The notes: generated by a model not told the origin, from the sequence alone. DNA of 64,000 bases from Cryptocoryne crispatula var. balansae (GCA_036172225.1 CM069933.1:7294001-7358000); one strand, 5' to 3'; positions 1 to 11,809 are shown, counted from the first letter of the stretch. Program-made: numbers and translations.

Positions 1-168
1 AAGATTTTAGAACATTTTGGACCCAAAATTTGCCCCCACTATCTCCATTTTCGTGTAAGCGGGGATAGAGTGAAGAAGATGAGAGATTGCATCCTTTTGC
101 CCTTTCTTTTTTCTTTTTTTGGTTATGTTAGATTGGCGGTCAAATGGAGCGGTAAGCCCACCAAGGGC
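1..168. other. Unassigned flank, no gene seen
   Basis: I see no exon, repeat array or RNA gene in this stretch. It ends with an 8-bp sequence (161-168, ccaagggc) that I read as a decayed target duplication of the small hAT element that follows. Confidence 0.4.
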
Positions 169-684
169 CATAGATAGCCAGATCTGAATTGATACGCAAA
201 GCAGTGAGTACCGATATGATTCGAATTGAATCGAATCAGTCGGAGTCGACTAATTTTTTGATAAGAAAACTAATTAGGAACTGGTTTGGATCGAATCTTA
301 AAAAAACCTAAAACAACATTTAAAAACCTTATAAATAAAAAAAATCACAACATCAGGGCCTAGATTGGATTCCGATCTGAACTAGGCCCTTTAGGGCCAA
401 ATTCAGCCCCAAAATGTATTGGCCACCGCGGTGGCATTGTTCTGCTGCAATGGTCTTCCCTACCCAAACAATGTCGATTCCGGTGACAAATCACCAAAAT
501 CGATCCGGAATAGGCAGATTCAACTGATTTTGGCCCCGATCCAACCCTATTCAGCTGATTTTGGTCATTTCAAGCCAGAGATCGGGTAGGATCGGTCCTT
601 ATAGCGAAAATAGAATCGAAGGGGTCCAATCCAATCCCAGAATCGGTCAATTCCGATATAATTTAGTTGATTCTGCAATCAATG
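169..684. mobile_element. Old 516-bp non-autonomous hAT element
   Basis: The left end reads CATAGATAGCCAGATC and the right end, on the opposite strand, CATTGATTGCAGAATC. The second matches the terminus of the 4.5-kb elements further right. The flanking octamers ccaagggc (161-168) and tcaagggg (685-692) agree at 6 of 8 positions, as expected for an old target duplication. The interior has AATCGG/CGATTC-type motifs near both ends and an A-rich middle, with no open frame of interest. I infer an internally deleted relative of elements 1-4. The left border is less sure than the right. Confidence 0.5.
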
Positions 685-2142
685 TCAAGGGGTGACAATT
701 TGAGATGATGCAGCCCATGCATGGGCTCGTCTGTATGTGCATTGCGTTTTCCGTAATGATTCCATAAGTGCACGATTTTCTTTTTCCTTTTTTTATTTTG
801 ACGACCATAGCAACTCTCTCCCTCTCTTCCTCCCCAACGGTTGCGAGAGTCCAACGGAACTCTTTTCTCCTTCGATGGTGATGGTTAAGCTAGTCTCAAC
901 GGCGTCTTCTCCTCTAAGCAGCACTGGCTTGCGACAAAGACAATTGTGTTCTCCAATCTTCCTAGCAACCTTGGTAGTGGTGGCAGACCGTGACTAGGGG
1001 TGCAAACGAACCAATACACTCGACAAGTAGCTCAAAGCTCGGCTCGATAAAAACTCGACTCGACTCGTTTATTATATTAAATGAACGAGCTTGAACAAAA
1101 AATAAAGCTCGACTCATTAAACGAGCCGAGCTTGAACAGACTCCTGCTCGGCTCGATAAGCTCGCGAACAGCTCGATTAAATATTATATTATATATTTAT
1201 TTTTAAAAAATAAATTTTAAGTATTAATATTTATATATTGTCACTTAAATATATTAAATAATTCAAAATTTGAGTTTAAACTTAGATTGAGTTTCATAAA
1301 TGAGTTAAATCTAAAGTTTCATGAGATGACTTTTCATTGATTTTGGGTTTATAAGAGAGTTTGTATATAGCTTAAGTTTGAATATGAATTGAATTTTAAT
1401 CTAACTACTACTCGAGTTCGAGCTCGACTCGGCTCGATTAATAAACGAACCAAGCTTGAACAAGGGTTCCACGTACTCGCTAAAACTCGAGCTCGAACTC
1501 GAACTCGTGTAAAATAAACGAGCCGAGCTTGAACACCATACTATTCGGCTCGGCTCGGCTCGTTTGCACCCCTAACCGTGACGATGGTGGTGAGTTCTCC
1601 TCCTCCCCCCTATTCTTCCCTAACAGCTATTGTGAAATAAGAAAAGGGTTCACCGTAACAAGGTCTCCCTCCTTTTCGATGGTTTCTTGCAAGACTAGGG
1701 TCATGGAAGACCCTTTGGATGCAATGGCTCCTCTCCTCGATAAAGCCAATGACAATGGTGGCTAAAGGCAATGGCAACAATAACCTCAGAGGTCGCAATG
1801 ACCTCAACTCTTGATGTTGGTAATGCCAGCTCCTTTATGGGGCTATCGTCAATGGTAACAAAGGTGGTTCCTTCTCCTCCTCTTGTTCAATCGAACATCG
1901 ATGTATTCTAACTTGACTACGAGGGTGAACTTCAACGAGGAAGCGGCATTGGCTTTCAACAATGGCCAAGCTGGCAACAAAGATGCTCGATGCTGATGGG
2001 AGGGTGTCTAACAGTGGTGATGACAACAGTGCAAGACACCAACAGCGATGGTCGTGGCTTCTGATAGCCACGATGGAGATGATCTTTGACGAGGACGAAG
2101 ACTGCTGTTGGTGATGACCATGGTAGTTCTACACCTCTCCAT
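685..2142. other. Unassigned DNA hosting the 995-1574 insert
   Basis: With the 580-bp insert removed, the two sides join at the octamer accgtgac and form about 870 bp rich in GATGGTGGC/CTCCTCC words. It resembles coding DNA in composition, but no frame stays open and I recognise no protein. A similar texture occurs at 10.7-11.1 kb and 50.9-51.6 kb, so it may be the interior of another transposon family. Confidence 0.3.
995..1574. mobile_element. 580-bp non-autonomous hAT element with perfect 8-bp TSD
   Basis: Terminal inverted repeats TAGGGGTGCAAACGA (995-1009) and its complement (1560-1574) are perfect over 15 bases. They are flanked by identical octamers accgtgac at 987-994 and 1575-1582. 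Terminal TAGGG fits the hAT YARNG rule and an 8-bp duplication is the hAT hallmark. Both ends carry dense GCTCGA/GCTCGG motifs in alternating orientation over roughly 150 bp, and the middle is AT-rich. There is no transposase. Intact inverted repeats and duplication suggest a rather recent insertion. Confidence 0.93.
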
Positions 2143-2500
2143 CAAGGTACGTGGAGTCAGGGGTCGGGGGTCGGGGGTCAGGACCGGGTCGGTTGGGCCC
2201 AAACTGACTCGGGTCAACTGAGGTTGAGACCCGAGTTGAGTCAGTGTCGGCCAAGGATTGCGATAAAAAAATAATAAAATAATAAATTTTTAAATATCCA
2301 CATGTTCATGGTTCGTCGTCTCGAGAGAATCTCAGTCTCGCGGGAATGGCGAGATCCGAGACCCGAAACTGACGGCATTGCGTCTCGCGGATGTACAAAG
2401 GCACAGGATGCCTTGTGGAGGCCGCGGGAAGGGACAAAGCGAGATGGCGTCCAACCAAAGCGGTCATTCACACCGCACACATCAAGCAAGGTATGTCACG
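2143..2500. mobile_element. Remnant of a GACCCGGGTC-type hAT MITE
   Basis: It starts with CAAGGTACGTGG and continues with repeated GGTCGGGG/GACCGGGTCGG words, then an AT-rich stretch and further GAGACCCGA words. The same order of modules, including TTGGGCCCAAAC and an ATAATAAAATAATAAA-like middle, occurs in the well-bounded element at 60150-60378. The left start follows ctctccat (2135-2142), but I could not find a matching octamer on the right, so the right border is a guess. Confidence 0.45.
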
Positions 2501-2818
2501 GTGGTGTTTAAAACCCCTCACCACTTGCTAGACCCCAAAGGAAGCCATAGGAGGGCAACGGAGATGTACCAAGGCGCCGGCGACGGAGGGCTTCGACGAC
2601 CTCTCCCTCGTCTCCACTCTCCGACAATCACGGCGGCAGCATCTCCGCCCTCCGACTATCACAGCAGCATCCTATGGTGGCAACGACCTCTGGCAATAGA
2701 TCTGACGGCGGCGGCGACCTCCGGAAGAGCTGAGGGCTTCGTCCCCCTTCGTCGCGACCTCGGGTGACAAGTCGATCGGGACGAGACGAAGGGGTATAGC
2801 CGTCACCACGAGGTAAGT
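2501..2818. other. GC-rich unassigned block
   Basis: A GC-rich block with many CGGCGG/CTCCGCC words that ends abruptly at an AT-rich region. The 129-codon plus-strand frame ending at 2767 is made of low-complexity residues and matches nothing I know. I treat it as non-coding. Confidence 0.25.
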
Positions 2819-4620
2819 TATATTATTATTTTTTTACAATTAACGTTAACTTAACGTTAACATAGTTACGTACCAATGTTAAAAAAATCACACAGTGACC
2901 ACAAAAAAATATTTAAAGTTAAAATATATTAATAATTATTAAATATTAAATTATTTTTAATATTTATTTTAATAACATTGATTAAGCATTGATTAAGTAT
3001 TTATAATATTTTTAAGTAAAATAAAAACCTACGTAAAATATAAAAATAAATATTAAAATCTATGTAATACATTCAAACAAGATTACTAGATTAATATTTA
3101 TTGATATATAATACTTTATATCATATACATATATAACATAAACTCTTTATATAAAATATAATTACCAGACATATATATGTAATTTTAAGTAAATCTAAGT
3201 TTATTAATTAAATGAAATTTTTTTACTTGCAATGAATAAATAAAATACGAAATTGATAACTTAAGTATTAATTTATTTTTTAATGTTAATCTAATAACAT
3301 TGTTTGAATATATTGCATAACTTTTAATATTTATTTTTATATTTTACATAGGTTTTTATATTACTTAAAAAATTTATTTAAAAATTATAAAAATATTAAG
3401 AAATATAAAAATATTATGTAATTTATTAAATGCTAATATATTTCATAGGTTTTTATATTTGTAGATTATATTTTATTATTGAGAGACTATGTCAAATATG
3501 TATATAATATAAATATTATATATTAGTAAATATTAAGTATTATTTTATTTATTTAATATTTATACCAGCAACATTATATAAATATATTACATCGGTTTTT
3601 ATATTTTCTATATGTTTTTATATTACCAAAAAAGATTAGGTAATTTGTTAAATGTTAATATATTTGTTAAATGTTAAGTAATGTTAAGATTATAAAAATA
3701 TTAAAACATATAAAAAGATTAAGTAATTTGTTAAATGTTAATATATTTCATACGTTTTTAAGTTTCTAGTTAAATGTAAGAAGATTAATTATAATAGTAG
3801 CATCATATGAAATTTGAATGTAATAAAAATAACTAAACATTAATCTATTTTTAAATTTATGCTACTAAATAAATAAAAATGATAAAAAATTATTTATGAG
3901 TATATATTAAATATTAATTTACTTTTTTATATTTATTCCAGCAACATTGTATAAATATATTTTGCTTAGGTTTTATTTTTTATTTTTTATTTTTACATAT
4001 GTTTTAATATTACTTAATAAGATTATGTAAAAATATTATAAAAACATTAAAACATATAAAACATTATGTAATTTGTTAAATGTTAATATATTTTACACAT
4101 TTTTAAGTTTCTACTTAAATTTAAGTAGATTAATTATAGTAACATTATATGTAATTTGTATGTAATAAAAATTATTAAATATTAATCTTTTTTAATTTTA
4201 TTCTACTTTGTAATTTAAAATTAATAAAATCCCATTAAAAATACAACATAACGTTTACAAGTAACTAAAATATTACATGTATTTTATTCTATTTTATGAA
4301 TATATTTAATATTATATAATGCTAAAAATAAAGTTTAAGCTATAAATTTTATTATACACTTTTAAATGTCAACTAGGTATATGGGTGCGCATTACAAAGT
4401 ATATATATTATAATGATAAACTACTATATTAATAATAAAAATAATATTATTAACTTAATATATATTATAATAACATTCAAATACATCTAATATATAATAT
4501 CATCATAATATATATTATCTTAATAAACTAATATCACGGTGCACATTGCAGAATATATATTAGAAATAATTTCAATTGTTAATCACCTTCTTATTGCATA
4601 TTTTCTATTAGGTAAGACTA
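2819..4620. repeat. 1.8-kb AT-rich block with diverged internal repeats
   Basis: Very AT-rich DNA made of TTAATATTTATT-like words. A block of about 130 bp at 3735-3865 recurs at about 4079-4207 with the same order of words (AAATGTTAATATATTT, TTTTTAAGTTTCTA, GATTAATTATA, TGTAATAAAAAT). The phrase CCAGCAACATT followed by ATATAAATATAT or GTATAAATATAT recurs near 3559 and 3930. This points to diverged tandem units of roughly 345-370 bp. It lies directly upstream of the BED-type transposase pseudogene and could be its element's 5' part or an unrelated AT-rich spacer. Confidence 0.5.
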
Positions 4621-4655
4621 TTAAATATCTTTATATTTTTAATTGCTGAAGGAAG

Positions 4656-6122
4656 ATGTCTGCGAATGACATAGGCTGGCAATATAGAACTCTCGTTGGT
4701 AATAAAGGTTCCAAATGTAACTTTTGTGGAAAAGTAATGCAAACAGGCGGTGTTACTAAGTTGAAAAACCACTTGATCGGAGACAAAGGATCAGATGTAA
4801 ATAAATGTGGCTTGTCCACCTGAAGTGCGGAAACAAATGAAAAAATTGAAATCTCAAAAACACATACAAACTATGAAGAGTAAATTGGCAAAAGAAGTAA
4901 TCATGAATGAACTTTGACAAATGGGTGCCCATTCTGAAGATTTCTCGTCGGATGAAGAAGAAAGATATGAAAAAAGAATACAACAGAAAATTGCAAAAAC
5001 ATCTGCTGAAGCTAGATGACAAATTGATGAGTCCGAGCATCAAATAAGACATTCACAAACAATTGACGCTGGAAGTAGTGGTGCTACAGGAATTGCAGGT
5101 GGGAGTGGAAGTGGAATGAAACGAATGAAACGAAGCATAACTAACTTCATGCGTCGTGGTCATAGTTGTCAAGGCGCCCACCTAGGTAGGCGGCAAAGTG
5201 CTTTTCCAACAGCGCCTTGCCTAAGGCCAAAAAGGCACCCAAGGCGCCTGTCTAGGCGTCCAAGGTGCCCGCCTAGGCGCCCAAGGCACCCTGGATATTT
5301 TTACATGATTAAAAAATATAATTTTGAGGAGTTTTGCCCCCTTAATACCCCTCACAAGAGACACCTATTTAATGATAGTTTGAAAATATTAATATATTTC
5401 ACTATCACTTATAATATCATATATATTTATAATTTATGATTATAAATATATATTATATACTTAATTAAGTTCTCTTTCAGCTCTTTCTTCTCCCTCTGTC
5501 TTTCTTAAGTTTTAATTTATCAAGATTAACTCCTTATCCAAAAAAAATATCCACACTTTCATAATTACATATATAAGATAACTTATACTATTACCTACTT
5601 TTTTAGGTTCAGGGGGCTTCGCCCCCCCAGACAACCCCCCACAAGGGGCGCTGCCCCCTTGACCCCCGCGACCTGACCGCGCAGGTCGATCCGCGACTAC
5701 TCTGCGCCTCCCATTTATGCATATTTTTTTATGTATCACAACTTCCGACCCAGCCTTCCTTGAATACCGCCTTGATCGCCTAGGCGACGTCCAAGCGGCC
5801 GCCTAGTCGCCTAAGCAGAATCGGTACCCTTCAACGCCTTGGGCGCCTTGTCGCCTTGACAACTATGGTCGTGGTGGACATGAATCAGTAGATATTGGTA
5901 AAGGTTCAGCTATAAAAGATAGTTGTATAAATCAGATGATGCACGACAACAAAGAACGAAGAAAATGGTAAACAAGGGACCTTTAAGAGAATCACTCGGT
6001 AAGATGGTTTCAAAATTCTTTATATTCAATCATATTCCAGCTAATGCTGCAGAAGATCATCATTTCAAAAATATGATTGTTGAACCACAAAATCTTGGAC
6101 GTGCAGTCAAACCTCCCACACC
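4656..6122 (+). pseudogene. BED-finger hAT transposase, 5' half, interrupted twice
   Basis: Starting at the ATG at 4656, the frame reads a BED zinc finger (CNFCGKVMQTGGVTKLKNHL, then a Cys after about ten residues). A frameshift near 4810 leads to a charged Lys/Glu-rich linker with two stops (near 4917 and 5019) and a Gly/Ser-rich hinge. The hinge is split by the 5161-5867 element. On the far side of that insert the frame resumes through LRESLGKMVSKFFIFNHIPANA and ends at AVKPPT, the conserved stretch at the start of the DUF659 core in plant hAT transposases. There element 1 begins. The rest of this gene is absent from the window. It belongs to a hAT lineage distinct from elements 1-4 and 6, and it is a dead copy that served as an insertion target. 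Confidence 0.8.
5161..5867. mobile_element. 707-bp non-autonomous hAT element, GGCGCC-type ends
   Basis: Perfect inverted ends CATAGTTGTCAAGGCG (5161-5176) and complement (5852-5867) are flanked by identical octamers gtcgtggt (5153-5160 and 5868-5875). The outer parts carry repeated AAGGCGCC/CCTAGGCG words. The interior contains GACCCCCGCGACCTGACCGC near 5675 and a stretch beginning CACTATCACTTATAATAT near 5399. The same interior modules occur in the element at 53326-54081, and the second also occurs at 27043-27826, although those have different outer motifs. No transposase is encoded. Confidence 0.95.
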
Positions 6123-6425
6123 CAAGGATTCCGGAATCGGATTCCGATTCCAGGAATCGGCCGAGGGAATCGATTCCGGATCGGCCCGGAATTGTTTTTT
6201 TTTAAAAAAAAAATCGTCAAAAAATCGAAAAATTCAGAAAAAAATCTAAAAAATAGGAAATGAGTTAGAAAAAATTTTAAAAATAAGATTAGCATTCATC
6301 CATAGGACCACATCGAATAAATACTAATGAACTCCAATTGAAGTTAAGTACATATTCCATTGATTCAAAAATAAAAGAGTTGATACATCATGAAAAAAAA
6401 TATACATTTACATCATATCAATCTA

Positions 6426-9400
6426 CTACCAATATCTAGGATATAGATATTGGTCTTCCTCCTCTCCCTGCTGCGGTTGACGCTCCTCCCTCGTGCTCAG
6501 TCTTGTATACTGTCCGGGACCATATCCATATGAAAATAATGCCGATGTCATGCTATCAAGGTCGTATGGATCGGACTGCGGAATGACCGAGACGTAAGCA
6601 GAGGATGGTGGAGCTAGTGGTGTAATCCACCGCCGGTCGACTGACGAATGCTTTGGATCTTGTGGCTCCTGTATATAACAATCAGGTGTATCCGAATCCA
6701 GCGTGTAATACGGCTTTGGATGTCGTGAATCAGGAGACTCGGCCGCTGCTGATGGCTGTGTCGCTGGTATGCACTCCTCGTCATCATCACCTGAGGAATG
6801 AGAAGGAGCATGCATGCGGTCATCTGGGCTGACAGGACGCCTGACCTCTAGCTTCCTTCTCTTTACCTCTTCAGCCATCTCTGAAGTACAGAAGGTCCAG
6901 AACCCAAAGTTTTCTTCAACTTTGCAAATCCTCCCATTTTTCGTGCAGTCACTTTTGTTTTCATTTTCCCTGGACTGCGAACGGGCTGGGTAGCAGGTAG
7001 CGGGACCGGGCCGGAGCCGAGCCGGGGCTAAAGTGGTGGTCGCTCCATAGCCGTGGCGAGAAGAAGGCCTGCTCGAGCTCGAGAAGTAGGTGGAGGTGGA
7101 GGCCGAGCATCCTCCTCGGCTTCAACACCATCCAACTCTCCTTCGGCCCCACACGGTCATCGGGATCAAACTCAGCTGCATGATCCCTGGCTTCCCTCTC
7201 CTCTATCCAAGAGGCAAGTGCATGCTCCTCCTGGAATATCTGATCCATGTCCACCTCCTCGGGTGGAAGTGTGGCGGAGGAATGCCTCTGATCGTATGGA
7301 CCACCTGCGAATCGTGCAAATCGCTCCTCACTGATCTTCTGTCGATCCTTGATATTCTTTATGCGCAGCCTCATGTTGTAATGACAGAAGACCAGCTTCT
7401 CCAGCCGGTCTGAGGTCAACTTGTTCCTCCTTTCCGTATGTATCAGGTTGAATGTACTCCAGTTCCCCTCACAATGGGAGGAACTGGTGCTCTGGCTGAG
7501 TACCCTGATACCGATGGCAGTAAGTGGATTCCATCCACTCTTGGTGTTCACCTGAACCAACCACTCAGCTACAAGAAGAAAAAAAAGAAGAGAAAAGGTA
7601 AACAATTAGCCCATCATCTTCCATAACTTATATGAAAAGAAAATAAAATCTTCATCAAGTTTTTACTATACCAGGTGACACTTTGTCAACTGAATATTTC
7701 AGATCAGCATCTAAATATACGCCGACCCTCATCTTATACTTCTGCATCTGAAAAATTTAAAAAAAAAACATTAGTTGCCTGGTAAAGCTACTCCAAGGTA
7801 TTGAATAAACTCTAACTTACTTCTATCTCAGCCTCTATCCTATTTTGCTGAGATCGGCACAGACGCTGAATAACAGCAAGTGTACCCCGCATCACCTCGT
7901 TGTCGTTCACCACATATCCTCCATATTGGATGCGGGGGTTCAAAAAATATCCGGTAAGATTTTATTAGATAACATTATGAATAAGAATAAGACAATTATT
8001 CAGCAAAAATATTTTTTTAACCAAGTTGCCTGCAGCATGGACATCGTGGTGCAAGGTCTTGCCCCATCGGTCATCTATGATCTTCCACCACTTTTTGTAA
8101 CCTCTGGGATTTTTTTATTTTATTTTCAGCTTTTCCGGTCCATGGCATCGAACAACGTGCCCATCTGGTCCCTGTCGTCTGAGTCCACCAACCTCAAGAC
8201 AACTACCAGTGGCTCAATGATTGCTAAGTAGTAGGCAATCCTCTCCCAAAACCTCTTGTCAGTGTTCTGCTTCTCAGACCTGACAAAAATCTCCAACTGA
8301 TCTTTTTTGTCATGCAGGTTGTCCACCATATAGTTATAATACTCCTCGGACTGCGTGAACCTAACCAATGCATGCCTGTGTCGGTGTAGACTCTCTAACG
8401 CAATAAAATTCGTAGCAAATCGAGTCGGACCAGGCCTAACAAGATCGTGCCCTCATGTGTGTGATCTCATAATATGTAGCAGGCGGGGATGCGAATAAAT
8501 AAATGATGTGATCGTCTGCGCCTGCCTGACAAGTGTGGATACATCCTCCTCCTTGCCTACATCTTCTAATATGAGATCAATGGAATGTGCCGCACAGGGC
8601 ACCCAAAACATGTGCTTCCTCTTCTCCATCAACTTTCTCCCAGCCGCCTTATATGATGGTTCGTTGTCAGTGACAACCTGAACCATATTGTCCTCCCCGA
8701 TCTCCTCCACCACCGCATCCATCAGAGAAAAAAGGAAGTCGGCATTTTTTATCTTCCTAGAAGCATCTACCGACTTCAAGAATGTTGTCCCCTCATAACA
8801 GTACACCAAGAAGTTTATCATACTCCTCTTAGTGATACCTGTCCACTCATCGCACATAATTGTGCAACCCCTCTCCTTCCACACCAACTTAAAACCATCC
8901 ATCAACTCCTTCAACTCCTGGACCTCCTCATCCAGCCCAATGCCGTATATATGTCGGCTGCCCGGGGCTTGCAAACCCAGTCCAGCCTCACCCACGACAT
9001 CCACCATCGTCTGAAAGTAGGGGCTGATGGCTGCATGTGCTGGGATGCCTACATCAAGTTAAAAAAAAATTGGGATTAGGGTAAAATTAAGTTTAAGTAA
9101 ATAAAACACACATAATGTCAATTTTAATTTAAAAAGTGATACTTGCATGTAAAAACCACTTCACAATGTGGCGAACGGCTCTCTTTGCCGCCGTTCCTGT
9201 TGCCTTCACCCCTTTCATTGCCTGTTTAATCCCCATCTGCCCAGCACTCTGTTTCCTAAATAAATACTCGTCACTCGGTGTAAATCGAGTGCTGGTAGAA
9301 GTGGAACGGCGGTATGGCTCCTATCTCCTAGGGTCAGTCTCTCGCTCCCGGGTAGGGCGAGCCGATGCTGATCGGCCCAAAGCTGGGTCAACTCTGGACC

Positions 9401-9875
9401 CAGACCCTCCTGCTCCCCTCCTCCTGTCCTCCTCCTCAGCAAATGCACGCTTGCTAGCGTGCCTAGCACGTCTAAGCTTGGAGTCCGAGGACTCGTCCTC
9501 GCTCTCCGGCTCCGGCTCGGTGGTGCCTTCCCTTGCCTTTCCCTTTCGAGATAGGAAAATCGCGGTCCCTCCTCCTCTGGAGTAGCTCGTCGTACGCAAC
9601 TCCTCCCTCTCGCTCGATCCTAATGTGACTCGTTGAGAGGCTCTACCTGTCATGTAGCCTCTCATCTCCTCACTTTTTTCCCTCGGCACCTTGTCACATT
9701 TCTTCACATTTCCACCTGTTACGGCAATATGTTGTTTCAGCCGGAACACCCCCCCATTCATCTCCTTCCCACACTATTTGCACTGTACCCTCTTCCTGAC
9801 TGAGTTTACCATGTGCCCGCGTTCCCAACCCACGTCGGAAGCACGTGCTGGTGTTGCATCACCTTGATCGATCAT
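6426..9875 (-). pseudogene. hAT transposase pseudogene of element 1
   Basis: The start (9875) is followed by a BED-type finger CK-x-CGKEM, RLKQHIA, KKCDKVP (about 9780-9690), in which the Trp between the first two Cys is a TAG stop. A DUF659-type core is at 9007-8453. It contains TIMCDEW, FLVYCYEGTTFLKSVDAS and VVTDN, the region that carries catalytic aspartates in hAT transposases, and then PCAAHSIDLILED. The hATC-like dimerisation part is at about 7590-7340 (TKSGWNPL, RVLSQSTSSSHCEGNWS, KLVFCHYNMRLRIKN). The gene ends in an acidic, Tyr-rich tail at the TAG at 6426-6428. AT-rich GT-AG introns separate the blocks. Stops and frameshifts make it non-functional. It is the best-preserved of the three closely related copies (elements 1, 2, 3). 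Confidence 0.88.
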
Positions 9876-10029
9876 TGCTTATATCTGCAAAAATTGTAAA
9901 CAATGCACTAAAAATGATTAGATAACGTAAAAATTGCTTTAGACGTTGTTCGGGAAGCAGACAGCCCAAGTAACACACCATTCGGTATGTTTAAAGGGTT
10001 ACGTATTTGCCGGAAATGGTTGTAAATTA

Positions 10030-10300
10030 ACGTACGGGATATCCGAAATTTTTCCCGTACAAAAAACATCAATCGATGTTCAAACAACTTGAGCGGAGTT
10101 GTTCGATCAAAAATCACCGAGTTTAACTCTGCTCGGAGTCGTCGGAAACGTGTAAAAATAGACGTACGGGATATCTGGAATTTTTCCCGTGCAAAATGGA
10201 CTTAAACGGATAGTTCAGAACTTGGACGGACTTGTTTGGTCGGAAATCACAACGTTTAACGACGCTCGGACTCGTCGGAAACGCGTAAGAATGGACGTAC
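10030..10300. repeat. Two and a half ~132-bp direct repeats in element leader
   Basis: The word ACGTACGGGATATC recurs at 10030 and 10162, and ACGTAC again at 10295, with the following sequence (TTTTTCCCGT, then AAATCAC, then CTCGGA-CTCGTCGGAAACG) repeated in the same order. Spacing is 132-133 bp. The same repeats are present in elements 2 (about 15820-16090) and 3 (about 20170-20340). They lie between the transposase start and the terminal AATCGG array, where promoter or transposase-binding sequences are expected. Confidence 0.65.
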
Positions 10301-10671
10301 GAAGTTTTCGGCGAAGAAATCTTACAAAAAACCTTATAAAGATCGAAGAAGAGGTTGATTCGAGGCCGATCCGAGCTTGGATCGGCGGAATCCCTTGAAG
10401 ACGTTGCTTGGAATCGCGGGATCGACGGAATCGACCGCCGCGGGTCGATTCTGGACCTAAAAGGGCCGGAATCGGTTCGATTCCCGGTCCAGAATCGAAC
10501 CGGTCGAGTTGAGCCGGTCTTCCGACGGAATCGGTCGGATCGTCCGATTCCACAAGGAATCGGTGGAATCTGATCGATTCCGACCGATTCTAAGTGATTC
10601 CGACCGATTCCGCGGAATTCCGCATGGAATCGGTTCGAATCGGACCGATTCCACCGATTCTGCAATCAATG

Positions 10672-11722
10672 CCTAGGTGGGGTATTATCATCCCATTAGC
10701 TTATGCGAGTGAGGCAGTGACATCGATGAAAGTTAATCCTACCGGTCACGGCCATGACCCTCAATAACGACAATGTTTGCAAATCCTTTGTTAGGGAAGA
10801 TGAAGAATTTTTCTTTTCTCCTCCCTTCCTTACCACAACCCTACGCGTCCAATGACGAGAAATGACCACAACTATAGGCCGTGACTCTAGTTTCTCCCAT
10901 TCCTTAGCTCGGATGAAAACTTTCCCTTCTATCAACTTTGAGAAGACAACTGTGATGTCATTGATGCCTATCAAGAATGCTGGTGGCAGCATTGGCACCA
11001 ACTTGCGAAGTTGCTGAGTGTGGCAACTACAATTGAAGTGATGTTCGTAGTCGTCTCTGATGGTGGCACAGATGATGGCGGTTGCTATTCTCCCTAGTGA
11101 TAGCTTCTTATAGAGGTGGATTTATAAGGTGTTAATGGCAGCCTTGGGGGCCTTGCATCCTGAGCTACAGTAAGACCCCTTGAACTCTTGTTCTTTAATG
11201 CTTACAAGTTCAATTTTATTCTTTTTTTTTGTTTTGCAGTAGCGTGTTGGAGCTTTCTTTGAAGATACAACAAGGGCTTCATCCCCTCAGTATTAGACCT
11301 CTAGAAGATCATTTGCCGTCCCTTAAGGAGCTCAACATGAATTTATTCCCTCGGCATCAATCCTCTAAAAGGTCATTGCCATCTCTTGAGAGACTCAATA
11401 CAAGTTTATCACCTCGGGATCGATACTCAAGAAAGTCATTATCATCCCATGAAGGGCTCAACACAGGGTTTATTCTTTCGAGTTTTAAGTTCCCGATTGA
11501 TTGTGCTAAACTCAAATGTACCAGTATACACGCATATATATGTGCACAAACTTACACAAGTATACATATAACTATGCTAGACTCAATCGTAATGATGATA
11601 ATTCCTTAAAACACAAGTTGGTTGATGGAATCAAATACATGTACACGTGTGAAAAATAACCTGCTCCGCAGAAAGATTTAGGCTTGTCGAAGAAATATGA
11701 TAGATTCATTCATTTCTTTTAG
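10672..11722. other. Unassigned stretch with a triple ~64-bp tandem repeat
   Basis: No gene recognised up to about 11240. Between about 11285 and 11480 a unit of about 64 bp (core words AAGGTCATTGCCATC, GAGAGACTCAA, CACCTCGG) occurs three times. Reading frames through it have a repetitive Ser/Leu/His composition and I do not regard them as coding. The stretch ends at the polypyrimidine tract before the enolase exon at 11723. Confidence 0.45.
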
Positions 11723-11809
11723 GACCATGTAGAACAAACTCAAATTGATAATTTCATGGTCCAAGAGCTTGACGGAACCTCTAATGAATGGGGTTGGTGC
11801 AAGCAAAAA
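11723..11809 (+). pseudogene. Enolase exon (IDNFMVQELDGT-type)
   Basis: An 87-bp, 29-codon exon is bounded by a TTTCTTTTAG acceptor and an AAAAA/GTACATG donor. It encodes DHVEQTQIDNFMVQELDGTS followed by NEWGWCKQK. This is the characteristic segment of plant cytosolic enolase (2-phosphoglycerate hydratase, EC 4.2.1.11, glycolysis), and as I recall the exon borders agree with those of plant cytosolic enolase genes. The exon is intact, but no upstream exon is visible in the preceding kilobase and the next exon is decayed, so I call the locus a pseudogene or a displaced fragment. The following intron contains hAT element 2. Confidence 0.85.

Larger units (their letters stand above)
6123..10671 (-). 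mobile_element. hAT element 1, 4.5 kb, full-length but broken
   Basis: Ends are CAAGGATTCCGGAATCGG (left) and CATTGATTGCAGAATCGG (right end read on the minus strand), matching at 14 of 18 positions. Borders are fixed by comparison with elements 2 and 3, which have target duplications. The flanking octamers here, cccacacc (6115-6122) and cctaggtg (10672-10679), do not match, and the right flank does not continue the transposase gene seen on the left flank. Arrays of AATCGG words fill about 70 bp at the left end and 340 bp at the right end. A decayed transposase lies between on the minus strand. The missing duplication suggests recombination between copies or a deletion beside one end. Confidence 0.88.

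Noticed and set aside
2086..2767. Overlapping short frames suggesting a GC-rich gene
   Set aside because: They cover MITE-like GACCCGGGTC words and a low-complexity CGG/CTC block, with no splice sites or known protein.
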